64,000 nt of DNA from Arenimonas composti TR7-09 = DSM 18010 (GTDB taxonomy: Bacteria > Pseudomonadota > Gammaproteobacteria > Xanthomonadales > Xanthomonadaceae), in the NCBI RefSeq assembly GCF_000426365.1, contig NZ_AUFF01000003.1, positions 248,001-312,000 of the forward strand. The letters are read 5' to 3'. Of this stretch, positions 28,217-37,028 are shown piece by piece; positions within the stretch are counted from its first letter, which is position 1, and every line of letters starts with the position of its first letter. The translations under genes and the position numbers were made by a program. Under the pieces are notes generated by a model. It was not told the origin of the DNA, ran no database searches, and saw only the letters and a program-made list of their open reading frames with translations.

Positions 28217-29918
28217 GCTTTCTGAAGCGCAGCTCAATGAGCTGCCATCACAGGCCGAGGCGAAGGTATATCGGGCTCTGAGGAACAAGCTTCCACAGGA
28301 TTACGTCGTCTTTTTTCAGGTCGGGTGGATACTGCGACGAGAGGAAGAGCAAGCGAAGGATGGGGAAACGGACTTCTTGGTTTGCCATCCCGACCACGGC
28401 TATCTCTGCATTGAAGTAAAAGGCGGCGGCGTCGGATTTGATGCGAGCACCGGTGATTGGTTTTCTGTAGACCGCCATCAGCAGAAGCACCCCATTAACA
28501 ACCCGATTAGCCAGGCGCTAAAGGCCAAGTACTCGATTCGCTCAAAGCTGAACGAGCACCCACGGTGGCGGGACCTTGGTCTCGGGAATGTGCTTCGAGG
28601 CCACACAGTCTTCTTCCCCGACGTGGGCGACACCAATGCACTGAGTCGACCGGACATGCCCGGAGCCTTGATTGGCTCTGCCAGGTCTCTTCAAGACCCG
28701 AAGTCGTGGATCGATCGAGTCTTTGACTACTGGGGTAGCGACGCCGGAAGCTTTACACCGATAGGACGCCGTGGAATCGACGTAGTCCGCGAAGTGTTTG
28801 CGAGATCCTTTGTCGTCGCTCCGCTGGTCGCGTCGCGGCTTGCCGATCAGGAGGCGCGCAGACTGGTGCTCACGAAAGACCAGATGCGAGTTCTTGACTT
28901 CTTGCGCTCACATCGAAGAGCCGCAGTCAGCGGTGGTGCGGGTACAGGCAAGACCGTCTTGGCGCTTGAGAAGGCCCGCCGCCTCGCCTCAGAGGGTTTC
29001 AAGACATTGCTCACTTGCTACAACAGGCAGTTGGCCGATCACTTGTCGAGCACGTGCGCTGGTACGAGCAACCTGGACGTAATGAGCTTCCATCAGCTTT
29101 GCTATGGACAGGTCGAAAAGGCCAATCACGTCTCGGGCCGAGATCTTGTTGCAGAGGCGAAGGTGACGTACCCCGGCAAGGGTCTCTACGACGTACAGCT
29201 TCCCAACGCATTTGCGTATTCTCTGGAGGTCCTTCCCGATCGTTATGACGCAATCGTTTGTGACGAGGGCCAGGATTTCCGTGAAGAGTTCTGGGTCCCG
29301 CTTGAACTCATGCTGTCGGACTACGAAAGCGCGCCGCTATACGTCTTCTACGATGACAACCAGAATGTTTACGCGCGCGCTGGCACCTTCCCGATACGCG
29401 AAGAGCCGTTCACGCTGACAAACAACTGCAGGAATACCGCGCCGATTCATGTGGCTGCGTACAAGCACTACAAGGGGTTACCAGTCAGCCCTCCTGATAT
29501 CGAAGGGGACGAATTGCAGTTCGACGCGTCGCCCGGGCGTGATGCCCAGGCCGCTAAGATCAATGCACGGATCATTGACCTCGTCGCTCGCCAAGGAGTT
29601 TCTGCAGGAGATATCACTGTATTGATTGCCGATGCGCTGCGCAAAGCCGATTACTACGCAGCCTTGAGGCGGCTACCCCTACCGAAGCCCGCGACTTGGC
29701 TGGAGGAAGGCATTCGCACCAACAACACCGTCCTGATCGACACGATTCAGCGCTTCAAAGGACTCGAGTCTCCGATTGTGATTCTTTGGGGTCTGGACAC
29801 CATCGATTTGACGCATAGCGAGGAGCTGCTCTATGTCGGCATGAGCAGGGCGAAATCACTCTTGATCGTTGTCGGGACAGCCGTAACCTGCGCGGGCTTT
29901 GAGGTTTCGGAGCACTGA
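28197..29918 (+). CDS. NERD nuclease-domain and UvrD-like SF1 helicase
   Basis: The 573-residue protein joins a nuclease-related NERD domain to a superfamily 1 helicase. The NERD core reads GETDFLVCHPDHGYLCIEVK near 57-76 and contains the D-ExK residues. The helicase has Walker A GGAGTGKT (about 245), Walker B VCDEGQD (about 355), the FKGLESPIVIL motif and LYVGMSRAK near the end. It may cut or unwind DNA or RNA together with the product of the overlapping upstream gene. The start is ATG 28197, or ATG 28206 three codons later. Same low GC as the upstream gene, so the two moved together. Confidence 0.88.
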   Translation: MSTMIPELSEAQLNELPSQAEAKVYRALRNKLPQDYVVFFQVGWILRREEEQAKDGETDFLVCHPDHGYLCIEVKGGGVGFDASTGDWFSVDRHQQKHPINNPISQALKAKYSIRSKLNEHPRWRDLGLGNVLRGHTVFFPDVGDTNALSRPDMPGALIGSARSLQDPKSWIDRVFDYWGSDAGSFTPIGRRGIDVVREVFARSFVVAPLVASRLADQEARRLVLTKDQMRVLDFLRSHRRAAVSGGAGTGKTVLALEKARRLASEGFKTLLTCYNRQLADHLSSTCAGTSNLDVMSFHQLCYGQVEKANHVSGRDLVAEAKVTYPGKGLYDVQLPNAFAYSLEVLPDRYDAIVCDEGQDFREEFWVPLELMLSDYESAPLYVFYDDNQNVYARAGTFPIREEPFTLTNNCRNTAPIHVAAYKHYKGLPVSPPDIEGDELQFDASPGRDAQAAKINARIIDLVARQGVSAGDITVLIADALRKADYYAALRRLPLPKPATWLEEGIRTNNTVLIDTIQRFKGLESPIVILWGLDTIDLTHSEELLYVGMSRAKSLLIVVGTAVTCAGFEVSEH

Positions 29919-30161
29919 GCACTTTGATGTCGCCGGCCTGACAGGGGCGCGCAGAGCACGCTTCACCTGGTGTGGACCGCAATGCTTGCAACTCGTCCAA
30001 GCAGCGTGCCTGCGGGTTCCGCAGCCGGGAGCGCTTCCGCAACGCGATTCTTTTCCACCCCGGCGGGCTGGACTTATATCCGCGACCGGCTCAAGTTCCG
30101 GTCCGGTGACCCACCAGATCCGGTGAAGCCCCGTAAATTAACCGGCAACCCCAGACGAATT
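29919..30161. other. Non-coding gap between convergent modules
   Basis: The gap lies between the stops of the helicase gene and the Res-like gene. I see no gene and no clear terminator hairpin. It marks the join between two modules of different base composition. Confidence 0.4.
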
Positions 30162-33100
30162 TCAAGAGAGCCGCAAGTGTGGTTCCGTGACCGTCGGCGA
30201 GAGGTCTTCCAGTAGCTTACCGATCGCGGTGCGATGCAGGCAAAGGTGGTACGACCACGTACCAAATCGCCCGTCGTTATTTACGCCCCGGCACCAGCGC
30301 TCAGCCGCAGCTTTCTTTAGATGCGCCTCGCCAAGCTGGCCCTTGATTTCGATGATCAACAGTCTGCCGTCGACCAATCGGACGATGAAATCCGGAATGT
30401 ACCTCCGGGCGCCACCTTGGTTATCCCGGTAGGGAATCGAAAGTCCTAGCCTGACGTTTTTCACCCAAGCCTCGACTCCCTCGTGCGCGTCGAGAAGCAA
30501 CGCGGCCTCTCTCTCCCACTCGGAGTCGAAAACTGAAGCGTTCGTGTGCGACTTGGTGGCTTCGTGAAGCTCTTTGCCGGTGTAGAAGTTGATATGCGCA
30601 GTGCTTCGGATGCCCGCAGCCCCACTTGGAATGATCGCGCGCTCCTTGCTCTGCCCGGACTCATCAACGATATCCATGGCGTGCGTCAGCATGGTGAGCG
30701 CTTTGCCGAAATAGGGGTTAATTGCGAGATCCTGTAGTTTGCGACTACCTACCGGCGTGACGTGCTCCTCCATGAAGCGTTGCGACACAGCCAGCATCTG
30801 CGGGAAGAGTCGATGAGCTGGAATTGCGGGACCTCTGTCTTCCATCCACCGATGGACAAGTGCGCTGGCCAGCTCGAACGCGACCTGCTGCGGCCTGACG
30901 TTGGCTCGCCAAGCTTCGAGACTGACCAGCACCGGGCTTCCTGGGCCAAAGGCCAACAAGCGGCCGTCAGCCGTCGTCAGCCCCATGAGGAGCGTCGCAT
31001 CCGGAACCTGTTCCGGATCCATGACGAGTTCTCCCACGTGGTTCCAGTCGACGCCGACCTTGAAGATTCCCGGGTCCTGATAGCCATCGACGACCGGAAA
31101 TTCGATCTCGTACTCGGACTTGGCCGAGTCCGCGTACACGTGATTGGCAGGCGGCGTGGGCGGCGCGGGCTTACCACCTTCGACCTTGAACGGAATCAGC
31201 TCGAAGGGAACGCCGAAGATCTGCGCCGTCTCCTCGGTAAACAGTTTCGTTTCCTGATCCACAGTGTATGACGTTCGCCGCAATGCACGGCCAACGACCT
31301 GCTCGCAAAGCAGCTGCGATCCGAAGGGGCGCAATCCGACAACGTGCGTAACCGTCGTGGCATCCCAACCTTCGGAAAGCATTGACACGGAAATGATGCA
31401 CCGGATCCTGCGTCCCGGCGGAACCATCGGATCGATGCGCTCGGCTGACCGATCTTCCTCTTCGAGCTTCCGATTGACCTTCTCGATCAGCGCTGCGTAT
31501 TCGTCCGGCACGTGGCCACCCGGCCATTCAACGCGCCCCACGGTTTCCAACACGAAGCGCAGTCGGCGCGTCTCGTCTTCGCTCCCGCCAGCTGCGATGT
31601 CTTCTCCGACCTTGCTGTCGATGCGGACCGTGTACTCGCGGCCCGGCCGGTTGCGGAACTCCGGTACGCCCGCGCCGTACTGCGGGTCACCGTCGGCCAG
31701 CCAGGCATGCATGGCTTTGGCGATCGTCGTGTCCTTGCAGACGATGATGAAAACCGGCGGCACGTCATGGCGGCGGTTGCCGTCTTTGAACCGCTGATTC
31801 CAGATCGCCTCGGTCTCGCGCCAGTTCTGCGCCAAGGTCATGATCGGCTGTGCGGCCCAACGCATCACCTCGGTGACGGTCACGGGCCCGATCAGGCCTT
31901 CCCCGCGCGCCTTCTGCTCCACCCAGCGCCAGATGTTGAAGTAGGGCGGCACCTCGGTTCCGCCAGACTCGTCGGTCGGCAGTTGCGGCACCTTGACCAG
32001 CCCGGCCTCGATGGCTTCCAGCAAGCTGAAGTCGGACACGATCCAGGGGAAGGGCTTGCCGACCTCGTTGCCGCTACCCTGGATGTAGAACGGTGTGGCG
32101 GACAGGTCTACGCAGAGGCGGATGCCGTTGCTTCGGCCGCCGAGCGCCTTGTTGATTCGGTCAAGGCCCTCGATCCAGACCGTCGCCTCGCGTGCATTGG
32201 CCTTGGACTCCTCATCGTCGTCCCCAGTCGCAGGGGCCGCGCCGCGCCGGTAGGCGTGGTGCGCTTCGTCGTTCATTACCAAGACGGCGGAGCTCCGCCC
32301 CTTACGGCCGCCGAGGATGCGCCGAAGGAAAGCAGCATCGCTCTCGAAGTATCGTGTCTCGCGGACGGTGTAAGCCCTGGGCCTTTCTTGGCGGTCACGG
32401 TCGATGCGCAGGATCGTGAACTTCCCCACCGTCGCCTGTTGCTCGATGTCCGCCACGGACAGCTTGGGGCCTGGCTTGATGACCCGATCTGATTCGACCG
32501 GGACACCGCGCTTCACCACCTTGGCCGACTGCCCGTTCACGTCGGTCAGTTCGCGCCGCTCGAGGTTGTGCCAGTTGGTGATGAAGACCTCGCCGCGCCG
32601 CAGGTCCGGCATCAGGTGCACGGGCACCAGTTCCCGGGTGCGGTAGAGCGACAGGTCGTCGCGTTCGGGCTTGAGTTCCTGCAGACGGTCCCGGATGGTG
32701 ATGTTGGGACAGATGATCAGGACCGTGTCCGAGTACGCCGCCGCCTGTGGGTCGGCGACCTTGTTCAGGATCGACCACGCGGCGAGCATCCCCATCACCG
32801 TGGTCTTGCCGCTGCCCGTGGCCATCTTCAGCGCGTAACGCTGGAAGGCGCGATAGCCTTGGCTGCGTGAATCCTCGCCGGGCTCGTCCATCGGGACATG
32901 GACGCCCTGCCGCAGATCCGCCGGTCCCTCGACGAGGAAAATCGCGGTTTCCACCGCCTCTAGCTGGGCGAAGAACAGCGGGTGCACGCGGTCGGGGTGA
33001 CGCCAGGTGTCGATCAGCTCGCGGGTCACGCGGGTGGCGCCGGCGTAACCGCGGTCCCTCCATTCCTGCACGCGCTGCCGCAGCAGATTGGCGAGGTCGA

Positions 33101-33320
33101 GCAGGTACTCCTGGCCCTTGAGGTCCTCCTCGAAGAAGTCCCGCACACCCTCGGCCCGTCGCCCACGCGCTGCGGACTCGGGAACGCGCAGGAAGTAACT
33201 GGCAAGGCGCCGTCCAGAACGCTTCTCCGGCGGCTTACCCTCGGCGATGTGCCAGTGATGAGCTGGCGCCGCGTAGGGCGAGTTGATGATCGGGTTGGCA
33301 ACTGTGTTGATCCGGCTCAT
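30162..33320 (-). CDS. Res-type DEAD/DEAH helicase with C-terminal endonuclease
   Basis: The 1,052-residue protein resembles the restriction subunit of type III systems. Helicase motif I is KMATGSGKTT (about 170), motif II is NDEAHHAY (about 350), and motif VI is CEQVVGRALRR after SMLSEGWDA. The C-terminus has a PD-(D/E)XK nuclease: IPDFIVRL (about 975) followed by IIEIKGQ (about 992). It would translocate on DNA and cut when its Mod partner signals an unmodified site. The ATG at 33320 overlaps the upstream stop as ATGA. It is the last gene of a four-gene operon. Alternative: a helicase-nuclease of a non-type III defence system. Confidence 0.85.
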   Translation of the reverse strand: MSRINTVANPIINSPYAAPAHHWHIAEGKPPEKRSGRRLASYFLRVPESAARGRRAEGVRDFFEEDLKGQEYLLDLANLLRQRVQEWRDRGYAGATRVTRELIDTWRHPDRVHPLFFAQLEAVETAIFLVEGPADLRQGVHVPMDEPGEDSRSQGYRAFQRYALKMATGSGKTTVMGMLAAWSILNKVADPQAAAYSDTVLIICPNITIRDRLQELKPERDDLSLYRTRELVPVHLMPDLRRGEVFITNWHNLERRELTDVNGQSAKVVKRGVPVESDRVIKPGPKLSVADIEQQATVGKFTILRIDRDRQERPRAYTVRETRYFESDAAFLRRILGGRKGRSSAVLVMNDEAHHAYRRGAAPATGDDDEESKANAREATVWIEGLDRINKALGGRSNGIRLCVDLSATPFYIQGSGNEVGKPFPWIVSDFSLLEAIEAGLVKVPQLPTDESGGTEVPPYFNIWRWVEQKARGEGLIGPVTVTEVMRWAAQPIMTLAQNWRETEAIWNQRFKDGNRRHDVPPVFIIVCKDTTIAKAMHAWLADGDPQYGAGVPEFRNRPGREYTVRIDSKVGEDIAAGGSEDETRRLRFVLETVGRVEWPGGHVPDEYAALIEKVNRKLEEEDRSAERIDPMVPPGRRIRCIISVSMLSEGWDATTVTHVVGLRPFGSQLLCEQVVGRALRRTSYTVDQETKLFTEETAQIFGVPFELIPFKVEGGKPAPPTPPANHVYADSAKSEYEIEFPVVDGYQDPGIFKVGVDWNHVGELVMDPEQVPDATLLMGLTTADGRLLAFGPGSPVLVSLEAWRANVRPQQVAFELASALVHRWMEDRGPAIPAHRLFPQMLAVSQRFMEEHVTPVGSRKLQDLAINPYFGKALTMLTHAMDIVDESGQSKERAIIPSGAAGIRSTAHINFYTGKELHEATKSHTNASVFDSEWEREAALLLDAHEGVEAWVKNVRLGLSIPYRDNQGGARRYIPDFIVRLVDGRLLIIEIKGQLGEAHLKKAAAERWCRGVNNDGRFGTWSYHLCLHRTAIGKLLEDLSPTVTEPHLRLS

Positions 33321-33988
33321 GTCGGCTTTCTCACCTTCAGAACCAAACAGGGTTCCGACAGCAGGGTTATGTCGTCAGACAGCCCGGTTTCCAGCAGGTG
33401 GAGCCCGGCGAGGGAAAAGGCGTCTTCGCGCGCGAAGTCCCCCATCGGCACTGATCCGTCGGCGATGGCGGCCGCAAACGCCATCGCCCCGCACAGCGCG
33501 TCGCGTTCGTGGGGCGACAGGCCATCCGCATCGCCTAGTTGCACGCAGATGCCGGCCCGCCGGGTGATGAACGCCTCCCAGCAGAAGAGGTTTGCGCTTC
33601 CTTGGACCAGCTCGGCCCATCGGGTCGTGCCGCGGACAGTTGGCACGCGCTCCGCGATACGCGCGAGGCACCAGTTCACTTGGGCCAATCCTATGGCCAG
33701 CACCGAGGCGCCGGGTCCGCCACACCAGTTCACACGCTCCTCCCCGGCACGCCGGCGGGACATGGCGAACATGTCCGCTCGTTTCGGCACGTAGAGTGGG
33801 CATTCGAATCCGACGGCTACGCGTTGGCCGGCGGCCAGCAGGTCCACGACGTGCCCGACGAAGACGCTCAGATCACCGCCAGCCCGCCGCCGATCGTCGC
33901 TGAGAACCGCCCAGCCGACATTGCCCTTGGCGGGTGATCCGACATCGAGACAGGCCACAGCGTCGACTGCGAGCACACGCACCATCAC
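33317..33988 (-). CDS. Uncharacterised RNase H-like (DUF429-like) protein
   Basis: The 223-residue protein is encoded between the methyltransferase and Res genes, with overlapping start and stop codons on both sides. Its motifs recall the RNase H-like fold of DUF429: an early strand with an aspartate (VLAVDAVA), a second acidic strand (VGFECPLYVP), FCWEAFITR and a late HERDALCGAMAFAAA helix. The start is GTG 33988 or ATG 33985. I do not know a function. Its coupling to both neighbours suggests a part of the same machine, for example a nuclease or a regulatory subunit. Classification is tentative. Confidence 0.6.
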   Translation of the reverse strand: MMVRVLAVDAVACLDVGSPAKGNVGWAVLSDDRRRAGGDLSVFVGHVVDLLAAGQRVAVGFECPLYVPKRADMFAMSRRRAGEERVNWCGGPGASVLAIGLAQVNWCLARIAERVPTVRGTTRWAELVQGSANLFCWEAFITRRAGICVQLGDADGLSPHERDALCGAMAFAAAIADGSVPMGDFAREDAFSLAGLHLLETGLSDDITLLSEPCLVLKVRKPT

Positions 33989-36900
33989 GCTGACACGTCC
34001 AGTACGCGTAGCAGCTCATTGCCGCGCTCGTCGATCACCTTGACAGCGATGCGGCGGCGCTTGCCGAGCAGGAAGGGTTCGCTGGTGGTGCCGGCCAAGT
34101 GTTCCCAGACCGAGGGGTCGAACTCCGCGCGCAGGGAGCGCTGCAGGTTGTCCCAAGCGGCGGTCTTGGGGAAGAAGACCTGGCTGGCACGGAAGCAAAG
34201 GCCGTCGTAGTCGGTGTCGAGCATCCAGCAGGGCACGTCGGCGCCGTCGATGGATTCGGTCTGCCTGGTGGACGGGTCGAAGAGGTCGAGGCCCTTGAGT
34301 TTCACTTCGTGGAGCACCTCACCGGCCGGACCCTTTCGGCGGGCCGGGCGAGCCACGACATCCGGCAGGCCGGTGATGGAGAAGATTTCGGACGCGCGGG
34401 TAGTCTTGAGCAGGTCGGACATCGCGACGTCCGGGGTGACGGCGACGTAGGCGGCCGGCAGGCGCAGCTTTTTCTCGTCCTCGATCAGGGTGCGGGCGCC
34501 GGGTTCGATGGCGAAGCCGAAGAAGTAGAGGCGGTCGTACTTCAGGTAGTGCGCCTCGCGTCCGGCTTCGTAGACCAGCGAACTGGAGATCGCGCCATCA
34601 GCGGGACCGAAGACCACGGCCGCGCGGTGGCCGCCGTCAGTGGCTTCGGCGTGCAGGTACTCGGCGTCCGCGGTGCGACGGATGCTGGACAGCACCAGTT
34701 CGCGATTGCCGGGCAGACGCAAGGTCTTGGACTGGCGCAGGACTTCGGTCATGCGGTCGATGTGCGAGGCGGACTCCTGGCCAGAGGCCGGCCCCTCACC
34801 GTCCTCTGCGTCAATCATCTGCGCGGGGGCGATCGTTGCCTCGACGACGAAGGGGCCCGCGACGCGCGTCACGCCGCTGATCTCCTCCGGCCGATCGACC
34901 AGCACCTCCATGGCCGGGGGCTCGTCGTTCGCAGTCGACTTCAGGGTGATGTGGGGCACGAGCCCACCGACCTCCGCACCCTTCCGGTTCTGCTTGCGCT
35001 TGTAAACGAAGCCACCTGATGGTCCCGCGCTGGGAGACTTAAGCTCGTAGTATGGGAAGGTCGCTGTCAGAAGACGCTGTCTAGCCAAGGCCAGCGGAAC
35101 CCTAGAGGCATCAACTGTAATCCAGCGACGAGCCCAACGCTCCGCTACGTATGCGGTCGTTCCACTCCCACACGTTGGATCAAGAACAAGGTCGCCGGGG
35201 TCGGTACACATCAACATGCACCGTTCGATAACGGCCGCGGTGGTTTGCACCACGTATAAGCGACCCGTGTTCTCGATGGTATCCGCCCACTGATTTGTTC
35301 TAGAAGTGAACCCAAAATCTCGAAGATAGAGCTTGTAGTAGAGTCGCCCACCAAGAGCAAACAGCCTGTTCTTGGCCTTAAGGCGATTCACTCCATCTCG
35401 GGTAGTCCGCCAGCTCTTTCCGCCGGACGTTTCGAATGTGCCCCCGTCGAAATCGATCGGAAAAATACAGGACTTTGTGTAGCCGGAAGACGTAAGGTCG
35501 GAGCGCTTAAAAACAGCATTGTTTGCTGCAGTTTCGTCAAAGTCATCGACTTCTTCGCGCGTCAATCGCCGATACGTTCCATCCGGATTGTCAGCAAAAA
35601 CGAATTCAGACCCCGCCCCAACCTTCTTTTCGACGTAAAGATTGCGGTATTTCATCCTCGTCTTGTCACGAGCGTACCAGCAGATGTAATCGACGACCGA
35701 TTCAATGCGCCCCGACTCCAAAGGCATCATCGTCTTGTAGTTAATGCAAGCAACGAAGTTCTGCGGACCGAAGATTTCGTCCAAGATCGCCCGAACATAG
35801 TGAAGATTGGCGTCAGAAATTTGTACGAAAATGCTTCCTGTGTCAGCCACAAGGTTGCGGGCAAGCAAAACGCGGTCACGCAGAAAAGCAAGATAGGAGT
35901 GTAGTCCGAGCTCCCATGTATCGCGATACGCTTTGACCATCTCGGGTTCGCGTGTTAGGTCTTGATCGTCGGCGGCGCTCACCTTTCTGTTTCTTACGAA
36001 AGGCTGGAAATTGGACCCATACTGAACTCCATAGGGCGGATCGATGTACACCATCTGCACCTGCCCCCCCATGCCCTCGAACTCCAGCAGGGAGTTCATG
36101 ACTTGCAGGCTGTCGCCGAGGATCATGCGGTTCTGCCACGGCCCCTTGTGCTCGTACGCCTCGAGCTTTTCGTGGATCTCCATGCCGCCGCCGCCGAACA
36201 GGTCGAAGGTCTGGCCCTGCGCCTTGCGGTGACGGATGCCGTCGAGAATGGCCTTCGTGGAATGCCGTTCGTGCACGAAGAGCGGCACGGTGGGGACGCG
36301 GATTTCCTGCCGTTCGGCCTTGCCGGCCCAGTTCAGGAAGGGCTGAGACAGGGACTGCAGCCGCTGCGCGGCTTCGGCCAGTGAGGCGACGCGCACGCCG
36401 CCGCCCTTCCATTCCTGCGGCTCGGCGAACACGGTCTTCTCGCCTTCGGTGCCCGTGCGGGCGATCAGGCCGATCAGCCATTCGCTGAGTTCGCGCACGG
36501 GCTGTTCGTCCCACGACAGGGCCGGGTCCAGCGAGCTGTCATAGCGGTAGGTCTTCGGCGGCCTGCGGGTCTGGAACTGGTCCTGAAGCCCGGCTTCGGG
36601 ACGCTGCACGGCCTCGACGAGGTGGACGTACTGGGCGGAGCCTTCGCCAATGGCAGCTGGTTGCGTGCGGGACGGCTCCTCCTGGACTCCATACGATCTC
36701 CGCGATTTGGCTGCGCGGGCTTTGTCCGATGTGTCGTCTTCAGTGACGTGATCCGGGTTAAGCAGCCGATTAATGAGTGCTTTCTTGCGCCCCGTTGGGT
36801 CCACGCCCACCAGCTCAGCCACTTCCTTGACCTGAGTTTCGCTAAGGATGTCGATCAAGGCCTTCGGCTTGGCGCGCTTGGCTTTGGCGAGCGCTTCGCC

Positions 36901-37008
36901 CATCGATTCGACGGACCTCATATCGGCCCCATCGATATCCAGTGCATCGCAGGCCCTCTTCATCTCGTCTCTGCCCATGACCTGCAGGATGGCGGCTTTC
37001 AGCTTCAT
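33985..37008 (-). CDS. Mod-type DNA methyltransferase (adenine-specific, beta class)
   Basis: The protein has 1,007 residues from ATG 37008. The N-terminus resembles a SAP-type DNA-binding helix pair (about 60-80: VDPTGRKKALINRLL). The methyltransferase core has motif IV DPPYG near 322 and the SAM-binding motif DPTCGSGTT near 609. The order DPPY before FxGxG defines the beta class used by type III Mod subunits. The segment between them includes the target-recognition region. The last 300 residues are not recognised. A block of about 960 bases covering the catalytic/recognition part is much poorer in GC than the rest, indicating exchange by recombination. Confidence 0.87.
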   Translation of the reverse strand: MKLKAAILQVMGRDEMKRACDALDIDGADMRSVESMGEALAKAKRAKPKALIDILSETQVKEVAELVGVDPTGRKKALINRLLNPDHVTEDDTSDKARAAKSRRSYGVQEEPSRTQPAAIGEGSAQYVHLVEAVQRPEAGLQDQFQTRRPPKTYRYDSSLDPALSWDEQPVRELSEWLIGLIARTGTEGEKTVFAEPQEWKGGGVRVASLAEAAQRLQSLSQPFLNWAGKAERQEIRVPTVPLFVHERHSTKAILDGIRHRKAQGQTFDLFGGGGMEIHEKLEAYEHKGPWQNRMILGDSLQVMNSLLEFEGMGGQVQMVYIDPPYGVQYGSNFQPFVRNRKVSAADDQDLTREPEMVKAYRDTWELGLHSYLAFLRDRVLLARNLVADTGSIFVQISDANLHYVRAILDEIFGPQNFVACINYKTMMPLESGRIESVVDYICWYARDKTRMKYRNLYVEKKVGAGSEFVFADNPDGTYRRLTREEVDDFDETAANNAVFKRSDLTSSGYTKSCIFPIDFDGGTFETSGGKSWRTTRDGVNRLKAKNRLFALGGRLYYKLYLRDFGFTSRTNQWADTIENTGRLYVVQTTAAVIERCMLMCTDPGDLVLDPTCGSGTTAYVAERWARRWITVDASRVPLALARQRLLTATFPYYELKSPSAGPSGGFVYKRKQNRKGAEVGGLVPHITLKSTANDEPPAMEVLVDRPEEISGVTRVAGPFVVEATIAPAQMIDAEDGEGPASGQESASHIDRMTEVLRQSKTLRLPGNRELVLSSIRRTADAEYLHAEATDGGHRAAVVFGPADGAISSSLVYEAGREAHYLKYDRLYFFGFAIEPGARTLIEDEKKLRLPAAYVAVTPDVAMSDLLKTTRASEIFSITGLPDVVARPARRKGPAGEVLHEVKLKGLDLFDPSTRQTESIDGADVPCWMLDTDYDGLCFRASQVFFPKTAAWDNLQRSLRAEFDPSVWEHLAGTTSEPFLLGKRRRIAVKVIDERGNELLRVLDVSA

Positions 37009-37028
37009 GATTGGCTTCTGTGTCGAGT

